Below, in pieces: positions 35,620 through 44,649 of a stretch of 64,000 nucleotides of DNA; position 1 is the first letter of the stretch; every line of letters starts with the position of its first letter. Under the pieces are notes generated by a model. The model searched no databases and was not told the DNA's origin. It saw only the letters and a program-made list of their open reading frames with translations. Source of the stretch: Mogibacterium sp. (GTDB lineage Bacteria > Bacillota > Clostridia > Peptostreptococcales > Anaerovoracaceae); the NCBI GenBank assembly GCA_017512145.1, contig JAFWHB010000009.1, positions 1 to 64,000 of the forward strand, read 5' to 3'. A program made the position numbers and the translations under genes.

Positions 35620-37086
35620 TCATATGCCCGGCTCGAAGGATATCGTTCCATCCTCTCCGAATGAAATCGTACCTCTTCTGATCTTCTTGGAGAAGAGCTG
35701 CTCCACTACCTTGTGAAGTCTGCCGTTCTCAAGATTTGTTATCAGTTCCTCAGTTGTGCCTCTGACAATGAGTGTGTCATATATATATGCTGTTACAGCA
35801 TCGTCCTCTCCCATGTCCAGACTGACAAAGTAGAGGTCTGATTCTTTCATTGATTTGATTACGTTCAGTGTCTTCTGCAGGAGCTTCTTATCCTGCGTGC
35901 CGATCTTCTCGCCAAGCTTGATCTTGTTGACCACAAGTCCTGTGACAACTGTGATCTTAGGCTGTGTTCTGCTCTTCTTGAGCAGCATTCCCTCATCATC
36001 CATTACCAGGAAATCATCATCATATCTGAACACGAAAGCCTGCGTTCTCTCCCTGACGGTTATAACCATCGTGGACGGGAGCTTTCTTGTGACTTCAGCG
36101 CTCTTGATGTACGGATTCTGTTCGAGGTACTCTACAATCTCTGCTCCCTGCAGATCATATATGAGGTTCCTTCCCGGAACAGCATGTCCGATGTTGATGA
36201 TCTCTTCTGCGGTAAAGTGATTATTGCCTCTTACTTCTATGGCATCTACCGTAAATACCGATGAGATCGTGAATATGAAAATGAATATCAGCGACACGAA
36301 GATAACGAGGAACATCTTGATACGGAAGCTGTTGCGCTTCTTGCGGGCCTCATTTGCCTTCTTGCGCTTCCTGATCTTCTTCTCTATGGCCTTGATATCC
36401 TGAGGCTTCTCTTCCTCTACGGTGGTGATATCTTCTGTATCACTGTCTGAGAGGCCATAACTGGTTATCCTGCCTTCGTTGCCCTTATAGCCGGATTCTT
36501 CATCCTCGGCTTGCTTCCAGTTGATCTCAGGGACATTTGTCGTATCCTTGATGACTCTGGTATCACTCTTATCCCACTGAAGATTGATTGTCTCCTTAGG
36601 AGCATTCTGATCAGCATTTGCGGTTATGGTTTCATCAGATATCTGTCTGAGAGGTGCTACAACAAGAGTGGCGTCTCTTACGCGGGTAGGCTCGCCTGCT
36701 ACTATTGTTGCTGCCGGGACCTCTATCGTGGCGTCTGTGACACCCTGCCCGCCGTCAAAGGCGATCGTGTCATCCGTGACTCCCCGGCCGCCGCCAAAGG
36801 CGATCGTGTCATCCGTGACTCCCCGGCCGCCGCCAAAGGCAATGGTATCGTCAGTAACAGCGATAGTATCATCAGATACGCCTTCTTCTTCCGCCTGCCT
36901 TGCTGCAAGGAGTGCCAGATCTTCCGCAAGCAGCTTCTCAAGATCGACATCCATCGGCGTCAGAGTCCAGTCAGTAAAGTTCTCATATCCCTGCACAGTA
37001 AGGTCAGGAGATTTACTATTGTCATCTCCTGATCTGTCTACTACCAGAGTATCCTTATTAACCTGCTGTGTCTTATCATCAGCCAC
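35620..37086 (-). CDS. ftsQ: FtsQ/DivIB-type division protein with repeat-rich cytoplasmic tail
   Basis: Protein of 488 residues. A GTG start overlaps the murG stop. One transmembrane helix lies at about 258-280; a POTRA domain (FTVDAIEVRGNNHFTAEEI) and the FtsQ beta domain follow outside. What is unusual is the 250-residue cytoplasmic part, where typical FtsQ/DivIB have 20-40 residues. It holds about ten short motifs of the type D-x-T-[IL]: TLVV at 13, DDTI at 72, 79, 92 and 105, DATI at 118, DATL at 138, DETI at 151 and KETI at 164. Several lie in 13-residue repeats. These could be phosphothreonine sites for a FHA partner (inference). Confidence 0.88.
   Translation of the reverse strand: MADDKTQQVNKDTLVVDRSGDDNSKSPDLTVQGYENFTDWTLTPMDVDLEKLLAEDLALLAARQAEEEGVSDDTIAVTDDTIAFGGGRGVTDDTIAFGGGRGVTDDTIAFDGGQGVTDATIEVPAATIVAGEPTRVRDATLVVAPLRQISDETITANADQNAPKETINLQWDKSDTRVIKDTTNVPEINWKQAEDEESGYKGNEGRITSYGLSDSDTEDITTVEEEKPQDIKAIEKKIRKRKKANEARKKRNSFRIKMFLVIFVSLIFIFIFTISSVFTVDAIEVRGNNHFTAEEIINIGHAVPGRNLIYDLQGAEIVEYLEQNPYIKSAEVTRKLPSTMVITVRERTQAFVFRYDDDFLVMDDEGMLLKKSRTQPKITVVTGLVVNKIKLGEKIGTQDKKLLQKTLNVIKSMKESDLYFVSLDMGEDDAVTAYIYDTLIVRGTTEELITNLENGRLHKVVEQLFSKKIRRGTISFGEDGTISFEPGI
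36718..36879 (-). repeat. In-frame repeats in ftsQ (39-base units)
   Basis: Two perfect 39-bp units (36761-36799 and 36800-36838) and diverged copies on both sides encode GVTDDTIAFGGGR-like units. Replication slippage in this part would change the tail length in steps of 13 residues without shifting the frame. Confidence 0.9.
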
Positions 37087-38186
37087 TATCTGTATGTCTC
37101 CATTATCGTGTTATAAATAATTTCGGCGGCATGGACAGGCGCAGTGCTCCTGCTTGCCTTCTCCATCTGCCTGATCTGATTCCTGTCAGAATCAAGTTCT
37201 CTGATTATTCTGAGAACATCTCCTGTCGTGCTCTCAGACTCACGTACTATGAAAGCACCGCCCTTGTCTGCGACGGCTTTGGCATTATAGTACTGGTGAT
37301 CTGCAGTTACATTAGGGGATGGGATGAAAATCGCTGCCCGCCCCTCCATTGTTGTCTCTGCTGTCGAAAGTGCTCCGCTCCTGCTGATCGAAAGGTCAGC
37401 TGCAGAGAGCATCTCCGGCATATTCTTGATGAATGCGGAAATCCGCACATTCGAAGGTGCAAATCCTTCGGCAGCGAACTTCTGCTGTATATCTTCGAAG
37501 TACATGCTTCCGGTTCCCCAGATTACTGTGTAGCCCGGCTTGTCTGCGTATTCTCTTGCAACAGCCTCACCGACCGCATTAGTCATCTCCGATCCGAGGC
37601 TGCCTCCGAATACCATGATGACAAAGTCATCTTCGGGTATTCCGAGGTTCCTTCTGTCATTCAGCCTGCTCCTTCCGGAGAATTCGCTCCTGACAGGATT
37701 GCCTGAATATACGATCTTGTCCTGGTCTGCGAAGTGCTCTCTTGCGCTCTCGAATCCAAGGAAGACCCTCTTTGCGAATCTTGCAAGGAACCTGTTGCTG
37801 ACCCCCGGAAAACCATTCTGCTCATGCAGATATATCGATGCACCGAGTTTATCTCCTGCGAGCACAACAGGAACGCTGACGTAGCTTCCTGTACTGAAAA
37901 CAACGTCAGGTTTGAATTTCTTCATGATCTTGAGTGCCTGCGATCTTCCCCTGAGTGTACCTGACAGGGTCGATACGATCTTCTTGATATTGCGTCTGTC
38001 AAGAGGTCTCGATTCGACCTCGTAAAGAGTGTAACCTTTGTCGGGTATTATAGCTTTCTCAAGAGAATTGCCGCTGGCTATGTATATTACCTCACATTCG
38101 GGATCTCTCTCCCTGAAGGCATCACCTATCGCAAGTGCCGGATAGATATGGCCTCCTGTAGCGCCTCCTGTAAGTACTATTCTCAT
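37086..38186 (-). CDS. murG: MurG, UDP-GlcNAc transferase making lipid II
   Basis: Protein of 366 residues. N-terminal GT-B motif GGATGGHIYPALAIGDAF (about 7-24), the second GGSLGSEMTNAVG loop and the C-terminal HQYYNAKAVADKGGAFIV UDP-binding region are all present. It adds GlcNAc to lipid I at the inner face of the membrane. Its ATG overlaps the ftsW stop by four bases. Confidence 0.95.
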   Translation of the reverse strand: MRIVLTGGATGGHIYPALAIGDAFRERDPECEVIYIASGNSLEKAIIPDKGYTLYEVESRPLDRRNIKKIVSTLSGTLRGRSQALKIMKKFKPDVVFSTGSYVSVPVVLAGDKLGASIYLHEQNGFPGVSNRFLARFAKRVFLGFESAREHFADQDKIVYSGNPVRSEFSGRSRLNDRRNLGIPEDDFVIMVFGGSLGSEMTNAVGEAVAREYADKPGYTVIWGTGSMYFEDIQQKFAAEGFAPSNVRISAFIKNMPEMLSAADLSISRSGALSTAETTMEGRAAIFIPSPNVTADHQYYNAKAVADKGGAFIVRESESTTGDVLRIIRELDSDRNQIRQMEKASRSTAPVHAAEIIYNTIMETYR

Positions 38187-39451
38187 TGCTCTTCCGCCTT
38201 TCCTGCCTCTCGCAATTTCCGGCTCACTTTAGATACATTCAGGGCTATGCCCATTGCCAGCATGAAGGTCCACATGGATGAACCTCCGTAACTTATGAAC
38301 GGCAAAGTGATTCCTGTAGCCGGCATAGTTGATGTTACTACCGCAACATTGATTATGACCTGGAGGCCCAGCATTACGGCTACTCCTGTGGCCAGAAGGA
38401 AGCCGAGTCTGTCTGCAGCATCCAGAGCTATCATAAGAAGCCTGACGAGCAGGAAAATGTATGCTGCCATAAGTATGAGGAAGCCTATGTATCCAAGCTC
38501 CTCGCCGAGAATAGCAAGAATGAAGTCATTCTGAGGCTCAGGCAGGTACATGTTCTTCGCTATACTCTGTCCGAAGCCAAGGCCTTTGAGGCCACCATTG
38601 CCCAGGGCTATCAGACCCTGTGTTACCTGATATCCGTCGCCTTGTCTGTCAGCAAACGGGTCTATAAAGCTCGTAAGTCTCTGGTACCAGTGGTACGGAG
38701 TCTTGAATGTAACGATGTAGAAGTATCCGCCTATTCCTGCTGCTATAGGGAATAAGATGAAGAACAGGTTAAGCCCTGCTACCAGCATGATGGCAAACAT
38801 GATCATGACGATTACAATAGCCGTTGAAAGGTTCGGCTGTCTTATGATCAGTATGAAGTGAGCTGCCATAGCAACCAGCAGCACCAGGAGTCCCTTAAAA
38901 CTTCGTATATTCCGCGGATCTTCAACAAGGAAGGCCGAGGTGAAGATGATCATGAAGAGCTTGGAAAGCTCACTCGGTGTGATTCTGATACCGAAGATGG
39001 AGATCCATCTCTGGGCGTTGTTTACTGACGATCCGATGAGCAGTACCAGCACGAGCATGCCTATACTGAGAAGCAGCAGCGGATATGATATCTTGGTGTA
39101 GAAATGGTAATTGATATTAGCTACACCGATCATCATCAGCCATCCGGTAACTACGAAGAACAGCTGTCTGATCAGATAGTAAAGAGGCTGAGGCTTGCTG
39201 ATATTGATTGTCTGATAGTATCCGGCGCTGAAGACCATCGCTACCCCGAAGAGCGAGAAGAGCACAACAACAACGAGGACTACTGCATCGAATCCTCCGA
39301 ATGCCAGGCTGAGTTTCTCTCCCAGTGTGAGTCCTACAGTACCCTGAAGTTCTCCTCCCTCAAGTCTTACCTGTCTGAGCTCTGCCTTACGGGCTTTCTT
39401 GATTTGTCTTGCTCTTTTTCTGTTTGCTCTTGGCGAATCACTTGATGCCAT
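38183..39451 (-). CDS. ftsW: SEDS-family peptidoglycan polymerase FtsW
   Basis: Protein of 422 residues with about ten transmembrane helices after a 50-residue basic cytoplasmic tail. The catalytic loop is recognisable (FIDPFADRQGDGYQVTQGLIALGNGGLKG divided in the chain, with the PFAD aspartate and the GYQ motif). ATGITLPFISYGGSSM is the last SEDS signature. It polymerises glycan strands at the septum together with the PBP encoded at 41912-44038. Its start overlaps the murD end. Confidence 0.92.
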   Translation of the reverse strand: MASSDSPRANRKRARQIKKARKAELRQVRLEGGELQGTVGLTLGEKLSLAFGGFDAVVLVVVVLFSLFGVAMVFSAGYYQTINISKPQPLYYLIRQLFFVVTGWLMMIGVANINYHFYTKISYPLLLLSIGMLVLVLLIGSSVNNAQRWISIFGIRITPSELSKLFMIIFTSAFLVEDPRNIRSFKGLLVLLVAMAAHFILIIRQPNLSTAIVIVMIMFAIMLVAGLNLFFILFPIAAGIGGYFYIVTFKTPYHWYQRLTSFIDPFADRQGDGYQVTQGLIALGNGGLKGLGFGQSIAKNMYLPEPQNDFILAILGEELGYIGFLILMAAYIFLLVRLLMIALDAADRLGFLLATGVAVMLGLQVIINVAVVTSTMPATGITLPFISYGGSSMWTFMLAMGIALNVSKVSRKLREAGKAEEQ

Positions 39452-40832
39452 CGTCCAGAAGCTCCTTTACACACTTCTTGAAATGTCTGCCTCTCTGCTC
39501 GAAATTATCGTACATATCCCAGCTTGCGCATGCAGGTGAGAGAAGAACTTTGTCTCCTTCCCTGGCAAGCTCTGAAGCTTTGCGTACGCATTCTTCCATG
39601 TCAGCGCAGTAGTATATATCTGTAAAGCCCTCTTTGCGGGCTGCTTCTTCTATCTGAGGTGCATCTCTTCCGAGAAGCACAAGGGCTGTTACTGCACCCT
39701 TAAGATGTCTGGCAAGATCCGTGAAATCCTGAGCCTTGCCATCTCCACCTGCGATAAGGATTATATTGTCTCTGAGAGCCTTGATTGCGATTACTGCAGC
39801 ATCTACATTAGTACCCTTGGAATCGTTGAAGTATTCAACGCCCTTGTATTTGCCGCTGAACTCTATTCTGTGCTCAACACCCGGGAACTTCTTTACAGCT
39901 TCGGTGATCACATTAGGCTCAATACCTGCAAAGTAAGCAATTGCAGCGGCTGCAAGTGCGTTCTCAACATTATGATCGCCTATGATCCTGAGGTCTGATG
40001 TGTCGCAGATGAAGTATTCTGTTCCATCGAGGTCTTTGACGATAATCGCAGTATCGTCAACAAACGCTCCGCAGTCAAGTTTCTCTCTTCTGCTGAAAGG
40101 AATCACTGTTGCTCTGCTCTGCTGAGCCAGTGCAAGGGCCTGCTTGTCGTCATAATTGACAACAAGGAACTCATCCTCGCTCTGATTGACAGCGATTCTG
40201 GCCTTGGCATTGCCGTAAGCTTCCATTGTGTGGTGTCTGTTCAGGTGATCCGGAGTCAGATTGAGGATAGCCGATACACAAGGTCTGAAGAACCTGGTTG
40301 TCTCAAGCTGGAAGGATGAAACCTCTGTAACCATCCAGTTATCCTCTCCTGCCTTGATAGCCTCTGTAACTACAGGCTCGCCAATATTTCCTACGACCGA
40401 TGTCTTCCTGCCTGCTGCCTTGAATATTTCCCCTACGAGTGTGGTCGTGGTTGTCTTGCCGTTAGTTCCGGTTATTGCTACGAACTTGGCAGGAGTCAGC
40501 CTGTATGCGAGCTCGAGCTCTCCGATTATCTCTGCCCCGCTCTCCTCAGCTGTCCTGACAAAGTCCTTCTCAGGAGATACTCCAGGGCTCAGGACCAGCA
40601 TGTCGAATGCCGTCATATCTTCCGGCAGACATCCGAGATACTCTGTCACGCCCAGTTCTCTCATCTTCATCAGGAAATCCTGATCTATCTTCTCAGGCTG
40701 TGATGCATCCTGAATGGACACCGAAGCTCCGAGCTCTGTGAGAGCTGCAGCAGCTGCTTTGCCTGATTTGCCGAGGCCTATGATGAGGACCTTCATGTCT
40801 TTGACTTTGTCTCTGAATTCAATGTGATCCAT
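39438..40832 (-). CDS. murD: UDP-N-acetylmuramoylalanine--D-glutamate ligase
   Basis: Protein of 464 residues, typical length. N-terminal GLGKSGKAAAAAL Rossmann motif (about 19-31), ATP loop TGTNGKTTTTTLVGE, the central LNLTPDHLNRH and the C-terminal FNDSKGTNVDAA match the Mur ligases. It adds D-Glu to UDP-MurNAc-L-Ala in the cytoplasm. murE, murF, murC and murB are not in this cluster and must be elsewhere. Confidence 0.95.
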   Translation of the reverse strand: MDHIEFRDKVKDMKVLIIGLGKSGKAAAAALTELGASVSIQDASQPEKIDQDFLMKMRELGVTEYLGCLPEDMTAFDMLVLSPGVSPEKDFVRTAEESGAEIIGELELAYRLTPAKFVAITGTNGKTTTTTLVGEIFKAAGRKTSVVGNIGEPVVTEAIKAGEDNWMVTEVSSFQLETTRFFRPCVSAILNLTPDHLNRHHTMEAYGNAKARIAVNQSEDEFLVVNYDDKQALALAQQSRATVIPFSRREKLDCGAFVDDTAIIVKDLDGTEYFICDTSDLRIIGDHNVENALAAAAIAYFAGIEPNVITEAVKKFPGVEHRIEFSGKYKGVEYFNDSKGTNVDAAVIAIKALRDNIILIAGGDGKAQDFTDLARHLKGAVTALVLLGRDAPQIEEAARKEGFTDIYYCADMEECVRKASELAREGDKVLLSPACASWDMYDNFEQRGRHFKKCVKELLDDGIK

Positions 40833-40879
40833 GATTCTAATACCTTCTTTGACTGATTATCTGATTAATATGTGCCTTA

Positions 40880-41857
40880 TCACGCCACTGACAGAGCGGC
40901 AATGATGCAGCAGATCAATGTGAACAGGCAGAACATTTTGACAACTTTGGTCTCATGCCATCCGCCCAGTTCGAAGTGATGATGTATAGGCGCCATCCTG
41001 AAGAATCTCTTGCCTCCGGTCTTCTTGAAATAGAGGACCTGAATGATGACTGAGAGTGCTTCACATACGTAGATAAGCCCTGCGATAGGAAGCAGCCACT
41101 CGACATGGCCGATTATAGCTGTAGCCGAGAGGACTCCGCCAAGAGCCATAGAGCCTGTATCTCCCATGAATATCCTTGCAGGATAGTGGTTGTACATAAG
41201 GAATCCGAGTGTTGCGCCGAATACAGCCTGTGCTGCAGCTGCCATCGGCTCGTTACCGCCCGGTATGATCATCATCCCGATTACAGCAAAGCATCCGGCA
41301 ACGATTGCCGAAGTGCTCGATGCCAGTCCGTCAAGGCCGTCTGTCAGATTGACAGCATTTGCCATAGCGACCTCAACGAAAATGATGAACGGAATGTAGA
41401 AAATGCCAAAGTCCACGTTGACCTTGACGAATGGGATAAGTACGCTGGTTCCCTCTCTGATCATCATGAACACAGCAAGAGCTGCTCCGAATACGACTTG
41501 AAGAGCCAGTTTCTGTTTGGGTGTAAGGCCTTCGTTCTGTTTCTTGGCGATCTTGTTGTAGTCATCTACAAAGCCTATGAAGCCGAATGCGTACATGCTG
41601 AGAAGTATAGCAAGCTTGTCAGCTGTGAACCTGCCTGTCAGGAATCCGCTGGCGATAAGTGCTACCGTGATGCCTGCAACCATTGCAAGGCCGCCCATTG
41701 TAGGTGTTCCTGCCTTGCTGAGATGTGCCTGAGGTCCATCTTCCCTTATGAACTGCCCGAACTGCTTCTTCTTGAGAACCGGTATCATCCAGGCTGTTAC
41801 GAGCATGGAAACGGCAAAAGCTATTACTGCTACGATGGCATATTTATAGATCTGCAT
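40880..41857 (-). CDS. mraY: Phospho-MurNAc-pentapeptide translocase MraY
   Basis: Protein of 325 residues with ten transmembrane helices. Active-site aspartates are in FVDDYNKI and NLTDGLDGLA, and the FMGDTGSMALGG and APIHHHFE motifs are conserved. It links the pentapeptide precursor to undecaprenyl phosphate to make lipid I. It lies between murD and the PBP gene in the dcw order. Confidence 0.96.
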   Translation of the reverse strand: MQIYKYAIVAVIAFAVSMLVTAWMIPVLKKKQFGQFIREDGPQAHLSKAGTPTMGGLAMVAGITVALIASGFLTGRFTADKLAILLSMYAFGFIGFVDDYNKIAKKQNEGLTPKQKLALQVVFGAALAVFMMIREGTSVLIPFVKVNVDFGIFYIPFIIFVEVAMANAVNLTDGLDGLASSTSAIVAGCFAVIGMMIIPGGNEPMAAAAQAVFGATLGFLMYNHYPARIFMGDTGSMALGGVLSATAIIGHVEWLLPIAGLIYVCEALSVIIQVLYFKKTGGKRFFRMAPIHHHFELGGWHETKVVKMFCLFTLICCIIAALSVA

Positions 41858-41911
41858 CCCTGTAATTAATCTCCTTGATGTAAGTATCTGTAAAGTGTTC
41901 TCCTGATTGCT

Positions 41912-44038
41912 CTACTCGCTGTAGAGGTATACCGTGGAGCCCTTATCTACCTTGGTCTTCTTCTTAGGATACTGGTCAAGTACCACGAAGGCTGCATCTG
42001 TATTCGACTCAGGCATTACTATGTACTTAAGTCCGCTGTTCTTAAGTACATTAATGGCATCCTTGCTGTTCATTCCTGTAACGTCAGGTACCTTGACCTT
42101 CTGACTCTTGACTTCCTTCTCTTCATCCTCAGAATACTGACGCTCAACGCCGAGGTACTGGAGGGATTTCTCCATGATTTCCTTGACGATAGGACCTGCC
42201 GAGAAGTTACCATAATGGATCTTCTTCGGGTTATATACGATTACGACCATCGAGATCTGAGGGTCATCCATAGGAGCCATTGCGACGAATGAAGTATTGG
42301 TCTGCTTCTTGTCGTATGACTTGCTGCCCTCACTGACCAGGTTCGCTGTACCGGTCTTGCCTCCGACTCTGTATCCAGGTACATATGCCCTGTCTCCGCC
42401 GGCATCACTGACATAGTACTCCATGATGTCGCAGATCTTATCCGCTGTATCCTGCGAAACGACCTGCCTTACAGCTGTGTCTTCGATTTCTTCTTTGACA
42501 TTGCCATCCTTGTCGAGGATCTTCTTGACAAGCTTTGGCTTCATGAGAACTCCATTGTTACCAAAGCAGTTGACAGCGCACAGAAGCTGGAGCGGTGTTA
42601 TCGCGATACCCTGGCCGTAACCGGTTGTCGCAAGGTCTACATCTCCCATGCCCTCTGCACTCTTGACGATAGAATTGGTCTCGCCCGGAAGGTCGATTCC
42701 TGTCTTGTCATTGAAGCCGAAGAGGTCTATATAGTTGTAGAAAGTCTCAGCTCCCATATCGAGTGCGACCTTGGCAAGTGCAGGGTTACAGGAGTTACCG
42801 ACAGCCTCCTTGAGTGACTGCGTCCCGTGATTACCGAGGCACCTCAGGTTGTAGTTACCTACGTGGATGTATCCATTGCACTGATATGTGGATTTGCTGT
42901 CTGCAGTGTTTGATTCGAGAGCTGAAGCAGCAGCTATGAGCTTGAAGGTGGAACCCGGCTCATAAACATTGCTGATGCCTCTTATTGTCCACATTCTGCT
43001 CAGGTATTCTGTCTGCTGCTCAGGCGTCATTGCCGCGAACTTTTCTTTTTCCTTGGCGTCAAGTGGCTGCGATGAATTATTAGGATCGTACTCAGGAGTG
43101 GTTGCCATAGCAAGAACATCTCCTGTCTTAGGATTCATCACGATGCAGGTGATCGAATCCGCACCGGTCTTCTTCATGCCTGTTGCAAGAGCTTCCTCGA
43201 CAAAGTGCTGAATGACTGAATCTATTGTCGTTACGATGCTGCTGCCGTCCTGCGGCTCGTAGTACTTGGTCTTGCTGCCTGACAAAGTGTTACCGTTAGG
43301 GTCTGTGGTCCTGACAGTACGTCCCTTGACTCCGGCAAGCACTGAGTTGTATTCAAGCTCAAGACCTGTTCTGCCTACATTATCGCCATTGACGCCACCG
43401 AGGATCTGTGCGGCAAATGCTCCGTTCGGGTAGTATCTTGCAGTCCTGGTCTTGACTATGACCTTGCTGCCCCAGAGCTCTTCGGCCTTCTCTACCTGCT
43501 CTCTTGTCAGGCCATCGGCAATCAGAACAAGGTTCTCATCGCCTTCGAATTTGGCTCTGACTTCTTCGATATCCTTACCTGTGATCTTGGCCATTTCCCT
43601 GAGGGCCTTGGTCTTCTCTGAGATCTTAATATCGTCTGATTTGTACAGATACTGAGTGTAGGCATACAGCTCGTATTCTGTTACAGACTCAGCCAGAGTA
43701 GTCATCTGCGAGTCATAGATCGCTCCTCTTGCAGGCTCGATCTCAGTATCGACCTTCTGCATCTGGACTGCCATGACCCTGAGGTCATCAGCTCTGACTA
43801 TCTGCCAGTATCCCATACGCAGAATCAGTCCAACCATAAGAATAAGAAGCACAGCAAGACCCCCGACAAGTCTTCTTCTGTTGTCAGGAGTTATGGCAGT
43901 GCCCTTATCTCTCAGGTACATTCGCCTGCGGTCAGTAGATGACATTCCGCGCTGAGGATCCTGATATTCTTCAAAATCGAACGCGCCGTATTCGTACTGA
44001 TTGCCTTTTATTCTCTTATTATTCTTCTTTTTCGACAT
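41912..44038 (-). CDS. ftsI: Penicillin-binding protein (FtsI/SpoVD type) with PASTA domain
   Basis: Protein of 708 residues. A basic cytoplasmic start and one transmembrane helix (about 56-78, LVGGLAVLLILMVGLIL) are followed by the dimerisation domain and a transpeptidase domain with SxxK in EPGSTFKLIAA, SxN as NSCNPA and KTG in VGGKTGTANL. The last about 65 residues are a PASTA domain (VKVPDVTGMNSKDAINVL). It crosslinks septal peptidoglycan with FtsW. PASTA presence may permit sensing of muropeptides. The ATG has a close GGAG. SpoVD and FtsI cannot be told apart by sequence alone. Confidence 0.92.
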   Translation of the reverse strand: MSKKKNNKRIKGNQYEYGAFDFEEYQDPQRGMSSTDRRRMYLRDKGTAITPDNRRRLVGGLAVLLILMVGLILRMGYWQIVRADDLRVMAVQMQKVDTEIEPARGAIYDSQMTTLAESVTEYELYAYTQYLYKSDDIKISEKTKALREMAKITGKDIEEVRAKFEGDENLVLIADGLTREQVEKAEELWGSKVIVKTRTARYYPNGAFAAQILGGVNGDNVGRTGLELEYNSVLAGVKGRTVRTTDPNGNTLSGSKTKYYEPQDGSSIVTTIDSVIQHFVEEALATGMKKTGADSITCIVMNPKTGDVLAMATTPEYDPNNSSQPLDAKEKEKFAAMTPEQQTEYLSRMWTIRGISNVYEPGSTFKLIAAASALESNTADSKSTYQCNGYIHVGNYNLRCLGNHGTQSLKEAVGNSCNPALAKVALDMGAETFYNYIDLFGFNDKTGIDLPGETNSIVKSAEGMGDVDLATTGYGQGIAITPLQLLCAVNCFGNNGVLMKPKLVKKILDKDGNVKEEIEDTAVRQVVSQDTADKICDIMEYYVSDAGGDRAYVPGYRVGGKTGTANLVSEGSKSYDKKQTNTSFVAMAPMDDPQISMVVIVYNPKKIHYGNFSAGPIVKEIMEKSLQYLGVERQYSEDEEKEVKSQKVKVPDVTGMNSKDAINVLKNSGLKYIVMPESNTDAAFVVLDQYPKKKTKVDKGSTVYLYSE

Positions 44039-44096
44039 TCTCCGTTATTATACAACATCTTGTATTCGATGGTAAATAATAATACCCCATTTAGCG

Positions 44097-44131
44097 AAAA
44101 AAGCCACCAATCCGTCTCCGGATCAGTGGCT
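44097..44131 (-). terminator. Terminator inside the dcw cluster, between ftsL and the PBP gene
   Basis: AGCCAC/GTGGCT and ATCCG/CGGAT stems with a CA/CA internal loop, followed by six T on the minus strand. It starts 24 bases after the ftsL stop and 59 bases before the PBP start. It would reduce read-through from the mraZ promoter into pbp-mraY-murD. Confidence 0.75.
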
Positions 44132-44154
44132 GCTTTAAGTCACTATGATGAAGT

Positions 44155-44589
44155 TTAGTTATATGCTTCGCTTCTTATTGTTGCTGCCAGGTTCTGTCCG
44201 GACTCTGTGTCTTCGCTGATAACGATGCAGTTCTCAGCTGTCGGGTAGATCATCCCGTACTCTTCTGTAGCGATCTTCTCTATTCTTGTTACCTTGGTCT
44301 CTTCGATGATCTGGCTGTTAAGAGAGTCGATCTCTGCCTGAAGATAAGCGTTCTGCTCTGCGAGTACATTGTTAGCATGCTGCAGGCTTGCGGCATATGC
44401 GCTGAGACCTATGAGAATGAAGATAGCTGTCATGATTGCAGTTGCTGTAAGAACGAGATTCCTTGAAGCTCTTCTTGATCTTCTCTTGCTTGCTGCTCTG
44501 ACTCTTACCTTGGAAGCTGTCTGCTCGGCCATGCCTGCACCAGCGCCCGGTATTGTATTGAGCTGAATTGTACCTGTGTAGCTTGTCAT
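44155..44589 (-). CDS. ftsL: FtsL-like division protein
   Basis: Protein of 144 residues: basic cytoplasmic tail (RAASKRRSRRASRN), one transmembrane helix at about 47-68, then a leucine-zipper type coiled coil (NNVLAEQNAYLQAEIDSLN). Size, layout and position between rsmH and the PBP gene identify FtsL; sequence conservation in this family is low. It links FtsQ/DivIC to the PBP-FtsW synthase. Confidence 0.8.
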   Translation of the reverse strand: MTSYTGTIQLNTIPGAGAGMAEQTASKVRVRAASKRRSRRASRNLVLTATAIMTAIFILIGLSAYAASLQHANNVLAEQNAYLQAEIDSLNSQIIEETKVTRIEKIATEEYGMIYPTAENCIVISEDTESGQNLAATIRSEAYN

Positions 44590-44649
44590 TACCGCACCCC
44601 TTGCAATAACTAAATAGTGTGTGTTTGGTGTGTTGTGCAGGCTGCCTGT

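Noticed and set aside
44047-44076. TATAAT with TTTACC at 18 bases before the PBP gene
   Set aside because: The -10 box ends nine bases before the ATG, so transcripts would lack the ribosome site. Probably chance in an AT-rich gap.
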